A stretch of 54,586 bases of DNA from an uncultured Myxococcales bacterium (GCA_903857665.1 CAIOFV010000131.1:1-54586); one strand, 5' to 3'. Numbered from the stretch's first letter, positions 34,040 to 42,467 are shown. Translations and numbers: made by a program. Notes: generated by a model from the letters alone, not told the origin.

Positions 34040-34597
34040 TCAGGGACCCTGCACGGCCGACCACGCCAGCACGGCGACCCGCGCCAGTAGGCCGCCGTAC
34101 ACCCCGGCGACCAGGTCATCCCCCATCACGCCCAGCGCGTTGTCGTACCGGTCCAGCAGGTTCGCCGGCAGCGGCTTGGTCAGATCGAACAGGCAGAACA
34201 GCGCGAACGGCAGCAGCAGCAACGGCCCCTGCAGGCCCGACAGCAGGCAGGCCAGCCAGGCGCCGACGACCTCGTCGATGGTGATGGCTGCGGGGTCCTC
34301 GATGCCGGTGGTCCGCTGGACCCACGCGGTTGCGAGGGTGCCGGCGACGGTGATGGCCGCCAGCGCGATGGCCGACACCAGCGGGGAAGGAAGGGACGCG
34401 GCCAGCAGCATGCCCGCCAGGGCGCCCCACAACCCGCCGATGGGCGGCAGGAAGCCCGTGCCCAGCGTGGACGCGAAGGCCAGGGCCAGCCGATCCAGCG
34501 CGGGGCCGTTGCGGAGGACGGCCAGCAGGCGCGGGCGATCGGCGCGCCGCTCGACCGACCTGGTCTTCGCATCCTTGCGATGGCGGAACCACTCCAT
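34040..34597 (-). CDS. pgpA: Phosphatidylglycerophosphatase A
   Basis: This 185-residue protein matches PgpA, the inner-membrane phosphatase that converts phosphatidylglycerophosphate to phosphatidylglycerol. Visible family motifs are a GTGFLPPIGGLWGAL segment near residue 46, ITIDEVVGAWLA (acidic pair), FALFCLFDLTKPLPANLLDR and GVMGDDLVAGVYGGLLARV near the end. Three to four hydrophobic segments are present. The length is close to that of other PgpA proteins, with an extra basic N-terminus of about 30 residues (HRKDAKTRSVERRADRPR). The start at 34597 lies 26 bp downstream of the phospholipase-like gene's stop, so the two are probably co-transcribed. A link between the two in phospholipid metabolism is suggestive but unproven. 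Confidence 0.88.
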   Translation of the reverse strand: MEWFRHRKDAKTRSVERRADRPRLLAVLRNGPALDRLALAFASTLGTGFLPPIGGLWGALAGMLLAASLPSPLVSAIALAAITVAGTLATAWVQRTTGIEDPAAITIDEVVGAWLACLLSGLQGPLLLLPFALFCLFDLTKPLPANLLDRYDNALGVMGDDLVAGVYGGLLARVAVLAWSAVQGP

Positions 34598-34623
34598 GGT
34601 CACCCGTCGGGACGAAGGTCGTG

Positions 34624-35745
34624 TCAGGGGACGGCCGCGAGGTTCTCGATGGCCTCGGACGTGCACGCCTTGGGCGCCGTCACGGGATTGCACCGGGACG
34701 GGGTGCCGCCGGTCAGGTCGAACCAGTAGGCGCCCGGGGTCGTCGGCACGGGGAAATCGGTGCTGATGATGTGCGCGCCGAGGGTGAGGGCGGCGTCGGC
34801 CGCCTGCCGGTTGGCCGCGTCGGTGTCGCCGACGCTGTCCGCGGCGGTCCGCTCGAGGTAGCCCGCAGCCACGTCGGCCGTGACCGCAGCCGAATCCCTG
34901 AACGAGTTGCCGTGCTCGATCACGCCGCACCACGGCTCGCCGCCGTCCCCGCGCAGGAAGAAGATGCCGCCCTCGGAATTGGGATGCAGCGCGAGGTAGT
35001 TGTCGCGGTGGGCGCCGTTGTCCAGCAGGATGAAGAACGCCTTGCTGCGCGTGCTGCCGAGGGTCGGCCACCCGTCGTTCTTCAGCGCTTCGGCCACCGT
35101 CGCCCAGGTGCCGCGCACGTCGTCCGGGACCACCAGACGCTCGCGAGGCCATACGGCCAGGATCTCGTTGTCCAGGTCGGTGTAGTGGCCGACGATCGTT
35201 TCCCATTCCTGGTCCTGGTCGTCCTTGGGCTCGACCAGCATGTACAGCACCTGGTGGCCGGGATGGGCGTCGGACCAGGCCTTGACGATGGTCAGGCATT
35301 CCTTGAACGTCGCGCAGGTCGTCCCCGGGTCCGCCAGCGGGATGTGGTGCACGGTGAAGGCCAGCAGGTCGCTGTCCCAGTGCACGTCCAGTTCCAGTTG
35401 GCGAACGCCCTGGTCCTGCAACTGCACGTCCAGCGGCGCATGCGTGTATTTCCATTCCGGCAGCGCGCCATCGGATTCCACGTGGTAGGAATTGTGCGTA
35501 CCCTTCACCTGGATGTGGTTCAGCCGCAGCACGTCGTCCAGCGGCCCGACGAAGGGAACGACGTCGGGGCCGACGTCGCGGAGGACGTCGGCGGGAAGGT
35601 CGGCGGGCGCATCGGTGGTCACGTCGAAGGGCAGATCGGCACGAACGTCACCGGGAACGTCGCTCGCACCTCCCCCGGAACCGCCGCTGCACGCCGCCAG
35701 CGCCAGCGTCGTCGCCAGCCCCAGCACCCACGGTCGCTTCGCCAT
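34624..35745 (-). CDS. Secreted lipoprotein, PI-PLC-like (Ca2+-dependent phosphodiesterase type)
   Basis: This 373-residue protein has a lipobox (LALAACSGG, Cys19) and an Asp/Pro/Val linker (about 27-64; DVPGDVRADLPFDVTTDAPA). The catalytic part resembles the PI-PLC X-type TIM barrel: LNHIQVKGTHNSYH with the first catalytic His, GVRQLELDVHWDSD, FTVHHIP with a second His, and VEPKDDQDQEW. The later segment IISTDFPVPTTPGAYWFDL fits the last strands. The family cleaves phosphodiester bonds in phosphoinositides or related lipids; the true substrate here is unknown and might be host, prey or environmental lipid. The start codon follows a purine stretch (GAGGCGCGCG). It precedes pgpA on the same strand. 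The linker closely resembles the one in the lyase at 1024-3447. Confidence 0.82.
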   Translation of the reverse strand: MAKRPWVLGLATTLALAACSGGSGGGASDVPGDVRADLPFDVTTDAPADLPADVLRDVGPDVVPFVGPLDDVLRLNHIQVKGTHNSYHVESDGALPEWKYTHAPLDVQLQDQGVRQLELDVHWDSDLLAFTVHHIPLADPGTTCATFKECLTIVKAWSDAHPGHQVLYMLVEPKDDQDQEWETIVGHYTDLDNEILAVWPRERLVVPDDVRGTWATVAEALKNDGWPTLGSTRSKAFFILLDNGAHRDNYLALHPNSEGGIFFLRGDGGEPWCGVIEHGNSFRDSAAVTADVAAGYLERTAADSVGDTDAANRQAADAALTLGAHIISTDFPVPTTPGAYWFDLTGGTPSRCNPVTAPKACTSEAIENLAAVP

Positions 35746-35855
35746 CGCGCGCCTCGCCCGGTCCAGACGGGAGGGATTCTACCAAGGTCCTCGATCCGCG
35801 GTCGGGAACGTTTGCCGCCGTCCAGGATGCATCCCGGTCGGGCAGGCATGGAGGG

Positions 35856-35937
35856 TGCGAGAGGCGGGACTCGAACCCGCAAGCCTTGCGGCGCTGGAAC
35901 CTAAATCCAGGGCGTCTGCCAATTCCGCCACTCTCGC
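35856..35937 (-). tRNA. tRNA-Leu (anticodon UAG)
   Basis: The minus strand begins GCGAGAG and ends CTCTCGC plus discriminator A, giving a seven-pair acceptor stem. The anticodon arm is CTGGA-TTTAGGT-TCCAG with anticodon TAG, reading CUA and CUN codons. There is a class II variable arm (CGCCGCAAGGC region) and a normal T arm (CGGGTTCGAGTCCCG). The 3' CCA is not encoded: CCC follows the discriminator. It is flanked by the PI-PLC-like and the alarmone synthetase genes. Confidence 0.95.
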
Positions 35938-35992
35938 GACGACGCGGCGATGCGCGCCTACGGGGATGAGCGTAGCCGGGCGACGCGGGGTG

Positions 35993-37645
35993 TCAAGGCA
36001 GTGTGCCGTGGGTTCCGCGCGGGAACAGGCGACCCAGCAGGCCGCGCCCGGCGTCCGCCATCGCCCGCGTGGCGCCTCGGCCTGCCTTCTTGTAGCGCCA
36101 GTGAGCTGCATCGCCGTCGGATCCCTCGGCCAGTTCGTGCATCTCGGGGGTGCGGATCTGGACCTCGAAGACCGGCCCCTCCGACGCCCGCAGGTGCGTG
36201 TGCAGGCTCTGGTAGCCGTTGGGCTTGGGGCGGGCGATGTAGTCCTTGAAGGACAGCAACTGCGGCTCGAAGCGGCGGTGCAGCGCTTCCAGGGCACGGT
36301 AGCAGTCGCCCGTCCCGGGCACGATGATCCGGAAGCCGAACACGTCCTGGACCTGGTCCGCCCCGATGTCCAGCGCCTGCATCTTGCGCCAGATCCCCGC
36401 CACGTGCTTGGCTCGCCGCTGCACATCGACGATGGACACCTCGGCCGCCCCCAGCGCGTCGCGGATTTCGGCCTCGCGCAGGCCGAGCCACGCGGGGGGG
36501 GAATCGGTGATCGACGAGAGGTATTTCGAAACCCGGTCCCAGGCGTCGTGGTTCAGCACGCGCAGGGCCGCGTCGTCCAGCCGCGATCGCAGGCCCAGGT
36601 CGCCCATGCGCTCCGCCATCAGGACGTCCTGCTCCCAGGTCACCCGTGCGTGTTCGACCACCTCGGGGTCGTCGGGGTTCTGCGATTCCAGCAGTCGCAG
36701 CTTGTACGCCAGGTAGATGCGGGCCATCACGGCGTCCGACTCGCCGGATGCGGCCGGATCGACCCCGGCCTGCGCGCCCGGTGCCCGGGCGGCTTCGACG
36801 GCCGACGCGACGAAAGGGACCGCGCCGGCAGGCCCGACGATCTCGTCGCGGCGGGGGAGGGCGCAGGCGAGGCCGTCGGGAGGCGGCACGTGCAGCGCGC
36901 GCCTCTGTGCATCGACCAGCCGGCGGACGGTCTGTTCGAGGTCCGATCCCAGTCGCCAGATCTCGTGGCCCAGGAACCGCCACTCGGGCGCCCCTTCCAC
37001 GTCCCTCAGCACACCCAGGTAGCCGTGGCCCATCTGGCGCACGCCCTCCTGCAGGCGGTTCAACGGCCGCGCCACCAGGAAGTGGTTCGCCACGACCAGC
37101 GATCCGACGACCGAAAGAACCAGCAACGCCATCTCGACGAACCACGATCGCCAGCGCCGCTTCACCTCGTCGGCCAGGGACGGCGCATCGATCCAGACCG
37201 CGAGGGAGCCGCCGGTGGGACCGAGGACCGACGAGAATACCGGGAGGAGGGCGTACGGCACCGCGGTGGACGGGACCGGGTCGAACTGCAGCAGCACCTC
37301 GGGGTCCGACGACGCGACCAGTTCCCCCAGGCCATCGACGAGGTCCAGCCGGACGGTCGATCGGGTCCGGTTCAGCACCTGCTCGGAAAAGCGGTCGATG
37401 CGCGACTGGGCCGTGGCGAGGTCCGCGGACGACTCGATGTCGCCGACCAGCGAACCCATGAATTCGTCCAGCAGGCGTCTGCGGTCCCCGCGGTCGTTGT
37501 CGATGCTCCGGTACAACTGGATCAGGCTGAACGCGCCGACGACGGAGGTGACGGTGATGGCGGTGACCAGGGTGACGCGCGCCACCAGGGGCAGGCGATC
37601 CAGGAATCGGCGCACCGCGGTCAGTCGTTCACGGGTCTGGGGCAA
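35993..37645 (-). CDS. Membrane-anchored RelA/SpoT-type (p)ppGpp synthetase with HAMP sensor module
   Basis: This 550-residue protein combines a receptor-like half with an alarmone synthetase. It has two transmembrane helices (about 23-45 and 169-191) flanking an extracytoplasmic domain of about 120 residues, then a HAMP-like linker (about 192-245, RPLNRLQEGVRQMGHGY). A helical part resembling the region after the HD domain of Rel proteins follows (ARVTWEQDVLMAERMGDLGL), then the synthetase: RRAKHVAGIWRKMQ, DVFGFRIIV (Asp434), FKDYIARPKPNGYQSLHTHL, VFEVQIRTPEMHELAE (Glu494) and AAHWRYK. No HD hydrolase motif, TGS or ACT domain is seen. The proposed start is a TTG at 37645 with a GGAGG ribosome site; a GTG at 37615 is the alternative. 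The expected role is (p)ppGpp synthesis in response to an envelope signal. Confidence 0.85.
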   Translation of the reverse strand: MPQTRERLTAVRRFLDRLPLVARVTLVTAITVTSVVGAFSLIQLYRSIDNDRGDRRRLLDEFMGSLVGDIESSADLATAQSRIDRFSEQVLNRTRSTVRLDLVDGLGELVASSDPEVLLQFDPVPSTAVPYALLPVFSSVLGPTGGSLAVWIDAPSLADEVKRRWRSWFVEMALLVLSVVGSLVVANHFLVARPLNRLQEGVRQMGHGYLGVLRDVEGAPEWRFLGHEIWRLGSDLEQTVRRLVDAQRRALHVPPPDGLACALPRRDEIVGPAGAVPFVASAVEAARAPGAQAGVDPAASGESDAVMARIYLAYKLRLLESQNPDDPEVVEHARVTWEQDVLMAERMGDLGLRSRLDDAALRVLNHDAWDRVSKYLSSITDSPPAWLGLREAEIRDALGAAEVSIVDVQRRAKHVAGIWRKMQALDIGADQVQDVFGFRIIVPGTGDCYRALEALHRRFEPQLLSFKDYIARPKPNGYQSLHTHLRASEGPVFEVQIRTPEMHELAEGSDGDAAHWRYKKAGRGATRAMADAGRGLLGRLFPRGTHGTLP

Positions 37646-37841
37646 GGGGCCTCCGTCGGGCGCGACGCGGGCAAGGGCGCCCGGGGCATCTGGCAGAACC
37701 CTGCGCCTCGACGGGCATTCCCCAGGCGGCTTCCGCGCGCGTACTGTACCCCGCGATGGTTGGGCGGGGAACCCTCCGGCCCGGAAAGGCCCGCAGATGT
37801 GTCCTGAACGCGTCCCTCGGGGGGAGTCCCGGGAGGATGGC

Positions 37842-37870
37842 TCGACTTCGACCTGCCGGGCGGCTATCAT
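37842..37870 (+). promoter_or_regulatory. Candidate promoter giving a leaderless mRNA
   Basis: TCGACT (37842-37847) and TATCAT (37865-37870) are 17 bp apart and match sigma70 boxes at four and five of six positions. The expected start point, about 7 bp after the -10 box, coincides with the ATG at 37877. No ribosome site precedes that ATG, which fits a leaderless transcript. Confidence 0.4.
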
Positions 37871-37876
37871 CCGGCC

Positions 37877-38266
37877 ATGAGACCCACACCCTACCAGGTC
37901 TTCTGCGGCTACTACCTCGGGCTGAACCGGGAGTTCGTGTACAAGTTCTTCAACCAGGCGCAGCTTGCGGCGCATTACGGGCTGGGCCCGGCCGAGCTGC
38001 GGCACCTGATGGAGGAGTACTACCTGACCCCGGAAATCACGCGCCACGTGAACTACAACCTCGCGAAGGCGCACGCCACGGCCCAGGAACTGTTCGACGC
38101 CGGCCAGAAGGACGAGGTGATCGCGTTCGCCTGGAAGGCGTTCGAGGAGTTCCACCAGGCGCTGGTCCGGTACGACCCTTCGAAGGACTTCGAAAACGTG
38201 GACTATGACCGGCTGTTCCCCGGAGACAAGCCTCCCACGCCCGTCGATGAAGATGCTGGCGATTGA
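37877..38266 (+). CDS. Hypothetical protein (129 aa), probably leaderless mRNA
   Basis: I do not recognise a family. The protein is soluble, rich in aromatic and charged residues, and mostly helical in appearance: YQVFCGYYLGLNREFVYKFF, ELRHLMEEYYLTPEITRHV, AHATAQELFDAGQKDEVIAF and AWKAFEEFHQALVRY. It has no signal peptide or metal motif and one Cys. The codon usage is typical of the window. Its 3' end overlaps the start of the first ABC ATPase gene by 20 bp, so it is translated from the same transcript as the ATPase pair. The start codon is preceded directly by a promoter-like sequence and no Shine-Dalgarno site. Its role may be tied to the ATPases, but that is only context. Confidence 0.7.
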   Translation: MRPTPYQVFCGYYLGLNREFVYKFFNQAQLAAHYGLGPAELRHLMEEYYLTPEITRHVNYNLAKAHATAQELFDAGQKDEVIAFAWKAFEEFHQALVRYDPSKDFENVDYDRLFPGDKPPTPVDEDAGD

Positions 38267-39053
38267 AGGCCTGCGGGTCGTCCACCTCGGCACGGGCACC
38301 CGGGTCGAAGCGGTGGCGGGCCTGGACCTCGCCGTGGCCCCCGGCCGTGCCGTCGCCCTGGTGGGCGAGTCGGGCAGCGGCAAGAGCACCGTCATCAACG
38401 TCGTCCTGGGCCTTCTGCGGCGCGCGGTTGTGTCGGGTTCCGTGACGGTGGACGGCGTGGACGTCCTGCGGGCGCCCCGGCGCGTGCTGCGTCGTCTGCG
38501 GGGCCGGCGCGTCGGTTACGTGGGGCAGCAGTCGTTCGCGGCCTTCGATCCCCTGTTCGCGGTGGACGCCCAGTTGCGTGAGGCTTGGCGGGCGCACGCG
38601 CAGGGAGGGGCGGGTGCGATGGACGCGGCGATCGCGGAATGCCTGGACGCGGCGGGCCTGGACCTGTCCGGCCTGGCCGCCGGCCTGCCCCCGAACCGGC
38701 TGTCCGGCGGGATGCTCCAGCGGGCGCAGGTGGCCGCCGCGCTGCTGCACCGGCCGCCGCTGGTGCTGGCCGACGAGCCCACGTCGGCGCTGGACCCGAT
38801 CCTTGCCCGGCGCCTGGCGGAAGCGCTTCGGGCGCTGCGGGATCGGGGCACCGCGATCCTGCTGGCGACGCACGACCTGGGGCTGGCGGCGCGGGTGGCC
38901 GACGAGGTCGTGGTGATGCGCGCGGGTCGTGTCGTCGAGCGGGGGCCGGTCGCCGACGTGTTTGCCCGACCTTCTGACGCCTATACGCAAGCGCTGCTGG
39001 CGGCGCACCCGTCGCGGGGCCTGAGGCTCGCGGCCGAAGGGGCCGGGTCATGA
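38247..39053 (+). CDS. ABC transporter ATPase, Dpp/Opp D-type
   Basis: This 268-residue ATPase has Walker A GESGSGKST, Q loop YVGQQSFAAFDP, signature LSGGMLQRAQVAAALLHRP, Walker B LVLADEPTSALDP and H loop LLATHDLG, followed by the end seen in peptide/nickel importers (DVFARPSDAYTQALLAAHPS). In that family D- and F-type ATPases work as a heterodimer with two permeases and a binding protein. Here the F-type partner follows with a 4-bp overlap, but no permease or binding protein is near, so the pair is an orphan. I chose the ATG at 38247; ATG 38253 is equally possible. It overlaps the hypothetical gene upstream. Confidence 0.88.
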   Translation: MKMLAIEGLRVVHLGTGTRVEAVAGLDLAVAPGRAVALVGESGSGKSTVINVVLGLLRRAVVSGSVTVDGVDVLRAPRRVLRRLRGRRVGYVGQQSFAAFDPLFAVDAQLREAWRAHAQGGAGAMDAAIAECLDAAGLDLSGLAAGLPPNRLSGGMLQRAQVAAALLHRPPLVLADEPTSALDPILARRLAEALRALRDRGTAILLATHDLGLAARVADEVVVMRAGRVVERGPVADVFARPSDAYTQALLAAHPSRGLRLAAEGAGS

Positions 39054-39814
39054 GCGGCGTGCCCGTCGATATCCGGGGCCTGACGGTCCTGCGAGGCGCG
39101 CCGGGCGAACCGCCGATCCTCCGCGACGTGTCTATTTCACTCCAGGCGGGATCCCGTCACGCCCTCATCGGCGCCAGCGGGTCCGGGAAATCGACGCTGC
39201 TGCGTGCGCTGCTCGGGCTTGCCCCGGTGGGTTCCGGCGTCATCCGCATCGGCGACGTCGGGGTGCCGGCCCCGGACCGGGCATCGCGGCGGCTCCTCGC
39301 CCGCACGGTCGCATGGATCCCGCAGGACGCGGCCGGGTCCCTGGATCCCTGCATGACGGCACGCGAAGCCGTGGCGGAGGCGCTGCGGCTGCACGGGATC
39401 GCCGCGGGCCGCGACGCCTCGCGAAGGGCTGCCGACTCCCTGGCGCGCGTGGGGATTCCCGCCGACGCCTTCGACCGCCGCCCGGGCGGGCTGTCCGGAG
39501 GACAGGCCCAGCGCGTGGCCATCGTGCGGGCGCTGGCGACGGGACCCGGCCTCGTGCTGGGCGACGAGCCGACGTCCGCGCTGGACCCGCTGGTGCAGGC
39601 CCGGCTGCTGCACCTGCTGTTCGACCAGTGCGCGGCATCGGGCGCGACGGTGCTGCTGGTCGCGCACTCGCTGGGCATCGTGCGACGGTTCTGCGATGCG
39701 GTCAGCGTGCTGCACGACGGCCGCATCGTGGAAACCGGGCCCGTTGCGGACGTGCTGGACCGGCCGGCCCACGAAGCCACCCGCGCGCTGGTCGCGGCCG
39801 AGCTTCAGCCCTGA
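39050..39814 (+). CDS. ABC transporter ATPase, Dpp/Opp F-type
   Basis: This 254-residue ATPase has Walker A GASGSGKST, Q loop WIPQDAAGSLDP, signature LSGGQAQRVAIVRALATGP, Walker B LVLGDEPTSALDP and H loop LVAHSLG. It pairs with the D-type ATPase encoded just before (start codon overlaps the previous stop in ATGA). The chain is short and ends at AELQP shortly after the ABC domain, without the extra C-terminal Cys-rich iron-sulfur segment often seen in OppD/OppF. Substrate specificity cannot be assigned because no permease or binding protein gene is linked; the transported compound could be a peptide, a metal or another small solute. Confidence 0.86.
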   Translation: MSGVPVDIRGLTVLRGAPGEPPILRDVSISLQAGSRHALIGASGSGKSTLLRALLGLAPVGSGVIRIGDVGVPAPDRASRRLLARTVAWIPQDAAGSLDPCMTAREAVAEALRLHGIAAGRDASRRAADSLARVGIPADAFDRRPGGLSGGQAQRVAIVRALATGPGLVLGDEPTSALDPLVQARLLHLLFDQCAASGATVLLVAHSLGIVRRFCDAVSVLHDGRIVETGPVADVLDRPAHEATRALVAAELQP

Positions 39815-39865
39815 TCCCGCCGCCGCCCCGGCCCCCCGTTCCCCCTCGGCTTCCCGTCCCCTCGA

Positions 39866-39894
39866 TTGACGCTCCACGATGCGGGACGTAGGCT
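39866..39894 (+). promoter_or_regulatory. Candidate sigma70 promoter of the large lipoprotein gene
   Basis: TTGACG (five of six) at 39866-39871 and TAGGCT (three of six) at 39889-39894 are separated by 17 bp. The expected transcript start is about 28 nt before the ATG at 39929, which has a GGAGG ribosome site. This marks the gene as transcribed apart from the ATPases upstream. Confidence 0.45.
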
Positions 39895-39928
39895 GAATCC
39901 GACATCCAACTCCTGTCGGAGGAACCCG

Positions 39929-42430
39929 ATGAACAACACCTTCACGTGGTGTGCGTTCCTTTGTGCCGCGCTGCTGTCCGCCTGCGGGGGGATCGGCAGC
40001 GGGAGCGGATCGGACAACGGGGGCAGGGACGTGATCCTGGCGGTGCCGGACCTGCCCGCGTTCACGCCCCCCGAAAAGAACGTGCTGGTAGGACGCGTGC
40101 TGTCGTCCACGGGACAGGGCGTCGAGGGCGCCAACGTGTCGGCCGATACCGGCGGCACCGCCACGACCAACTACGATGGCTACTACTTCATCGCGGACGT
40201 GCCGGCGAAGGACCGGATCGTGGTGTCGTTCGCAGCGGAGGGGTTCGTGCCGGCGACCCGCTCGGGTGCGATGGTGCTGGACGGGCGCACCGTGGTCAAC
40301 GCGGTCCTGTTGCCGCGGGTCGCGTCGAAGACCCTCGCCGACGGGTCGGCCGTCTTCGCGCACGGCACGGTCGCGCTGGACAAGAGCGCCGTGGTGGACA
40401 AGAACGGCGCCGCCGTCACCGGGGACGTCCAGGTCCGCGCCACGCCCATCCCCACGAAGGGCCCGGGGGTGATCGCCGCGCCCGGCGACTTCTCGGCCAC
40501 CACCCAGGCGGGCACCACCGGCCAGTTGGAAACCTACGCGATGTCGGACTTCCAGGTGGTCGGGGAGGACGGGCAGGAACTGAAGATCGGGGACGGGAAG
40601 GCGGCCGACATCGAAATGCTGCTGCCCGCGGACACCACGCTGCAGGAAGGCGACGTCCTTCCGGCGTGGCACTTCGACGCCGCCACGGGCCGGTGGGTCG
40701 AGGAGGGGACGGGCACCGTCGTCAAGTACTCGCAGGACGCGACGCGCCTTGCGTTCAAGGCCAGCGTCACCCACTTCTCCACCTGGAACTGCGACCGGAC
40801 GATGGAAGCGACCTGCATCTCGGGCACGGTCCGGTTGTGCGACGGGTCGCCCGCATCGACGGCCGACCTGAGCGCCCAGGGGGTGTCGTACGACGGTGCA
40901 TCGACCGCCTTCGCAGGCACGGACGGGACGTTCTGCATCGCGGCCAAGAAGTCGTCCACGGTGACGCTGGCGGCGGCGCACGGCTACGGGGCCTCGCGGC
41001 TGGTCGCCGTGGCGACGGTGCAGACCGGGGCGGACGCCTCGTCGTGTCCCGGCCCCTGCACGCCGATGGACATCACGCTGCCGTGCACGCCGAAGGACGC
41101 GACCGTCGATTGCGACGTCACCTGGTTCGCGGGGTGCACCTCCTGCGTCCAGGGACGCGTGGTGGACCCGGACGGGAAGCCGAAGGCGGCCGTGCTGAAG
41201 GCGTCCACGGGGTCCAGCACGTTCACGGTGGTCACCGACGCATCGGGGCACTACTGCGCGCCGGCCGCGAAGGGGGCGCTGGTGACGGTCAGCGCCAGCG
41301 CGACGACCGGGGAAACCGGGGCGGTCACCTACGTGCCGCAAACCGCCGGGGCGTGCCCGGAGTGTGAAACGGCGCCGGACCTCGTGCTGGGCGCCGCGGC
41401 GGCGGGAGCCAGCGACGGCATCGACTTCACGGGCTGCCCGGGCGACCTGGGGGGGCTGGCCCTGGCCGCCGTGGTGGCCAACGGCACCGATCCGCGCGTC
41501 GGGAAGATCGACGCCGGCTGGGCGATCCTGGTGGACCAGGGGGCGCAGGCGGGCAGCGGGCGGTGGCAGCTCGACCTGAACTTCGTGTCGTCCGCGGCCT
41601 CGGCCGTCAACGGCTCGCCCATCGTGACGGTGTCGCTGAACCTCGACGCCCCGCCGACCGCGGGCGCGACCTACGACGTCGCGGGGGGCGACGGGTACGT
41701 CGTCCGCGGCAACGGCTGGTCCGCCGCGGGCACGCTGACCGGCCTGGGGGGCGAAACCTATGAACTGGGCGGCGGAACCGGCAACGGGGTCGGGGCGGGC
41801 TCGATACGATTCGATTCCGCGTTCACCGGAATCGGGGACGAGGCGAAGGGGGCGTTCACGCTGACGCTGGTGCCCGGGTGTGCGCCGAAGGGCGTCCTGC
41901 TGACCCTGAAGGGGACGTTCGACACCGCGGTGCACGCGGCGACCAGCCTGTCCCCTCCCGACCTGACGGGGGGCATCGATTCGCCGGCCTTCAAGTTCTG
42001 GAAGTGCTCGCTGTTCGAGGTGTTCGTGACGGCGACCGCGATGCAGTCGTTCGAGGGGGCCGTCCAGGTGACCGTCGATGGCGTGCTGGCGGTCGCCGAC
42101 GGGAACTCGCTGGACAGCGCGAAGTACCAGTGGGAGGAGGACCAGATCACCATCGCCTTCTACGGGAAGGAGGTCACGGTGAGCATGAGCGTGCAGCACC
42201 CGGGGGCCGGCGAGAACCTGGTCACCAGCGGCATGCTGATCTTCAACGGGTCGGACTGCTACTACCAGCCCGGTGGCGGCAAGGTGGTGATGCAGCAGTT
42301 CAGCGGGGCCGAAACGGACCGGTGGGTGACGGGAACGTTCGACGTCACGTTCACCGCGGCGGCCGGATCGCAGGGAAACTGCCCGGATCGGGTGGTCCAG
42401 GGGCAGTTCGGCGCGCCCGTGTGCCGCTAG
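39929..42430 (+). CDS. Large secreted lipoprotein with carboxypeptidase-regulatory-like repeats
   Basis: This 833-residue protein has a lipobox (ALLSACGG, Cys19) and beta-rich repeats. About residues 51-110 form a CarboxypepD regulatory-like unit (VLVGRVLSSTGQGVEGANVSA, NYDGYYFIADVP); further units begin near CISGTVRLCDGSPAST and SCVQGRVVDPDGKPKAAV. A segment with WHFDAATGRWVEEGTG and VTHFSTWNCD resembles the extracellular region found in CILP-like and bacterial surface proteins. The C-terminal 330 residues (VSLNLDAPPTAGATYDV, FDVTFTAAAGSQGNC) have no family I can name. It has many paired Cys, consistent with an exported protein. No catalytic motif is visible; a structural or adhesive surface role is a guess. 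The GGAGG site and promoter support the ATG at 39929. Confidence 0.72.
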   Translation: MNNTFTWCAFLCAALLSACGGIGSGSGSDNGGRDVILAVPDLPAFTPPEKNVLVGRVLSSTGQGVEGANVSADTGGTATTNYDGYYFIADVPAKDRIVVSFAAEGFVPATRSGAMVLDGRTVVNAVLLPRVASKTLADGSAVFAHGTVALDKSAVVDKNGAAVTGDVQVRATPIPTKGPGVIAAPGDFSATTQAGTTGQLETYAMSDFQVVGEDGQELKIGDGKAADIEMLLPADTTLQEGDVLPAWHFDAATGRWVEEGTGTVVKYSQDATRLAFKASVTHFSTWNCDRTMEATCISGTVRLCDGSPASTADLSAQGVSYDGASTAFAGTDGTFCIAAKKSSTVTLAAAHGYGASRLVAVATVQTGADASSCPGPCTPMDITLPCTPKDATVDCDVTWFAGCTSCVQGRVVDPDGKPKAAVLKASTGSSTFTVVTDASGHYCAPAAKGALVTVSASATTGETGAVTYVPQTAGACPECETAPDLVLGAAAAGASDGIDFTGCPGDLGGLALAAVVANGTDPRVGKIDAGWAILVDQGAQAGSGRWQLDLNFVSSAASAVNGSPIVTVSLNLDAPPTAGATYDVAGGDGYVVRGNGWSAAGTLTGLGGETYELGGGTGNGVGAGSIRFDSAFTGIGDEAKGAFTLTLVPGCAPKGVLLTLKGTFDTAVHAATSLSPPDLTGGIDSPAFKFWKCSLFEVFVTATAMQSFEGAVQVTVDGVLAVADGNSLDSAKYQWEEDQITIAFYGKEVTVSMSVQHPGAGENLVTSGMLIFNGSDCYYQPGGGKVVMQQFSGAETDRWVTGTFDVTFTAAAGSQGNCPDRVVQGQFGAPVCR

Positions 42431-42439
42431 ACGTGTACA

Positions 42440-42462
42440 CTCACCCCGTCGGCACGGGTGAG
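42440..42462 (+). promoter_or_regulatory. Hairpin that includes part of the thioesterase ribosome site
   Basis: CTCACCC (42440-42446) pairs with GGGTGAG (42456-42462) around a 9-nt loop. The 3' arm runs into GAGGG, the likely Shine-Dalgarno sequence of the gene starting at 42468. It may limit translation, or terminate the upstream transcript weakly (no T-run). A TACACT -10-like box precedes it at 42435-42440. Confidence 0.3.
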
Positions 42463-42467
42463 GGCAC

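Noticed and set aside
37646..38398. N-terminal extension of the alarmone synthetase frame upstream of 37645
   Set aside because: It is antisense to the hypothetical gene at 37877-38266 and has no domain; the TTG at 37645 has a ribosome site and directly precedes the first membrane helix.
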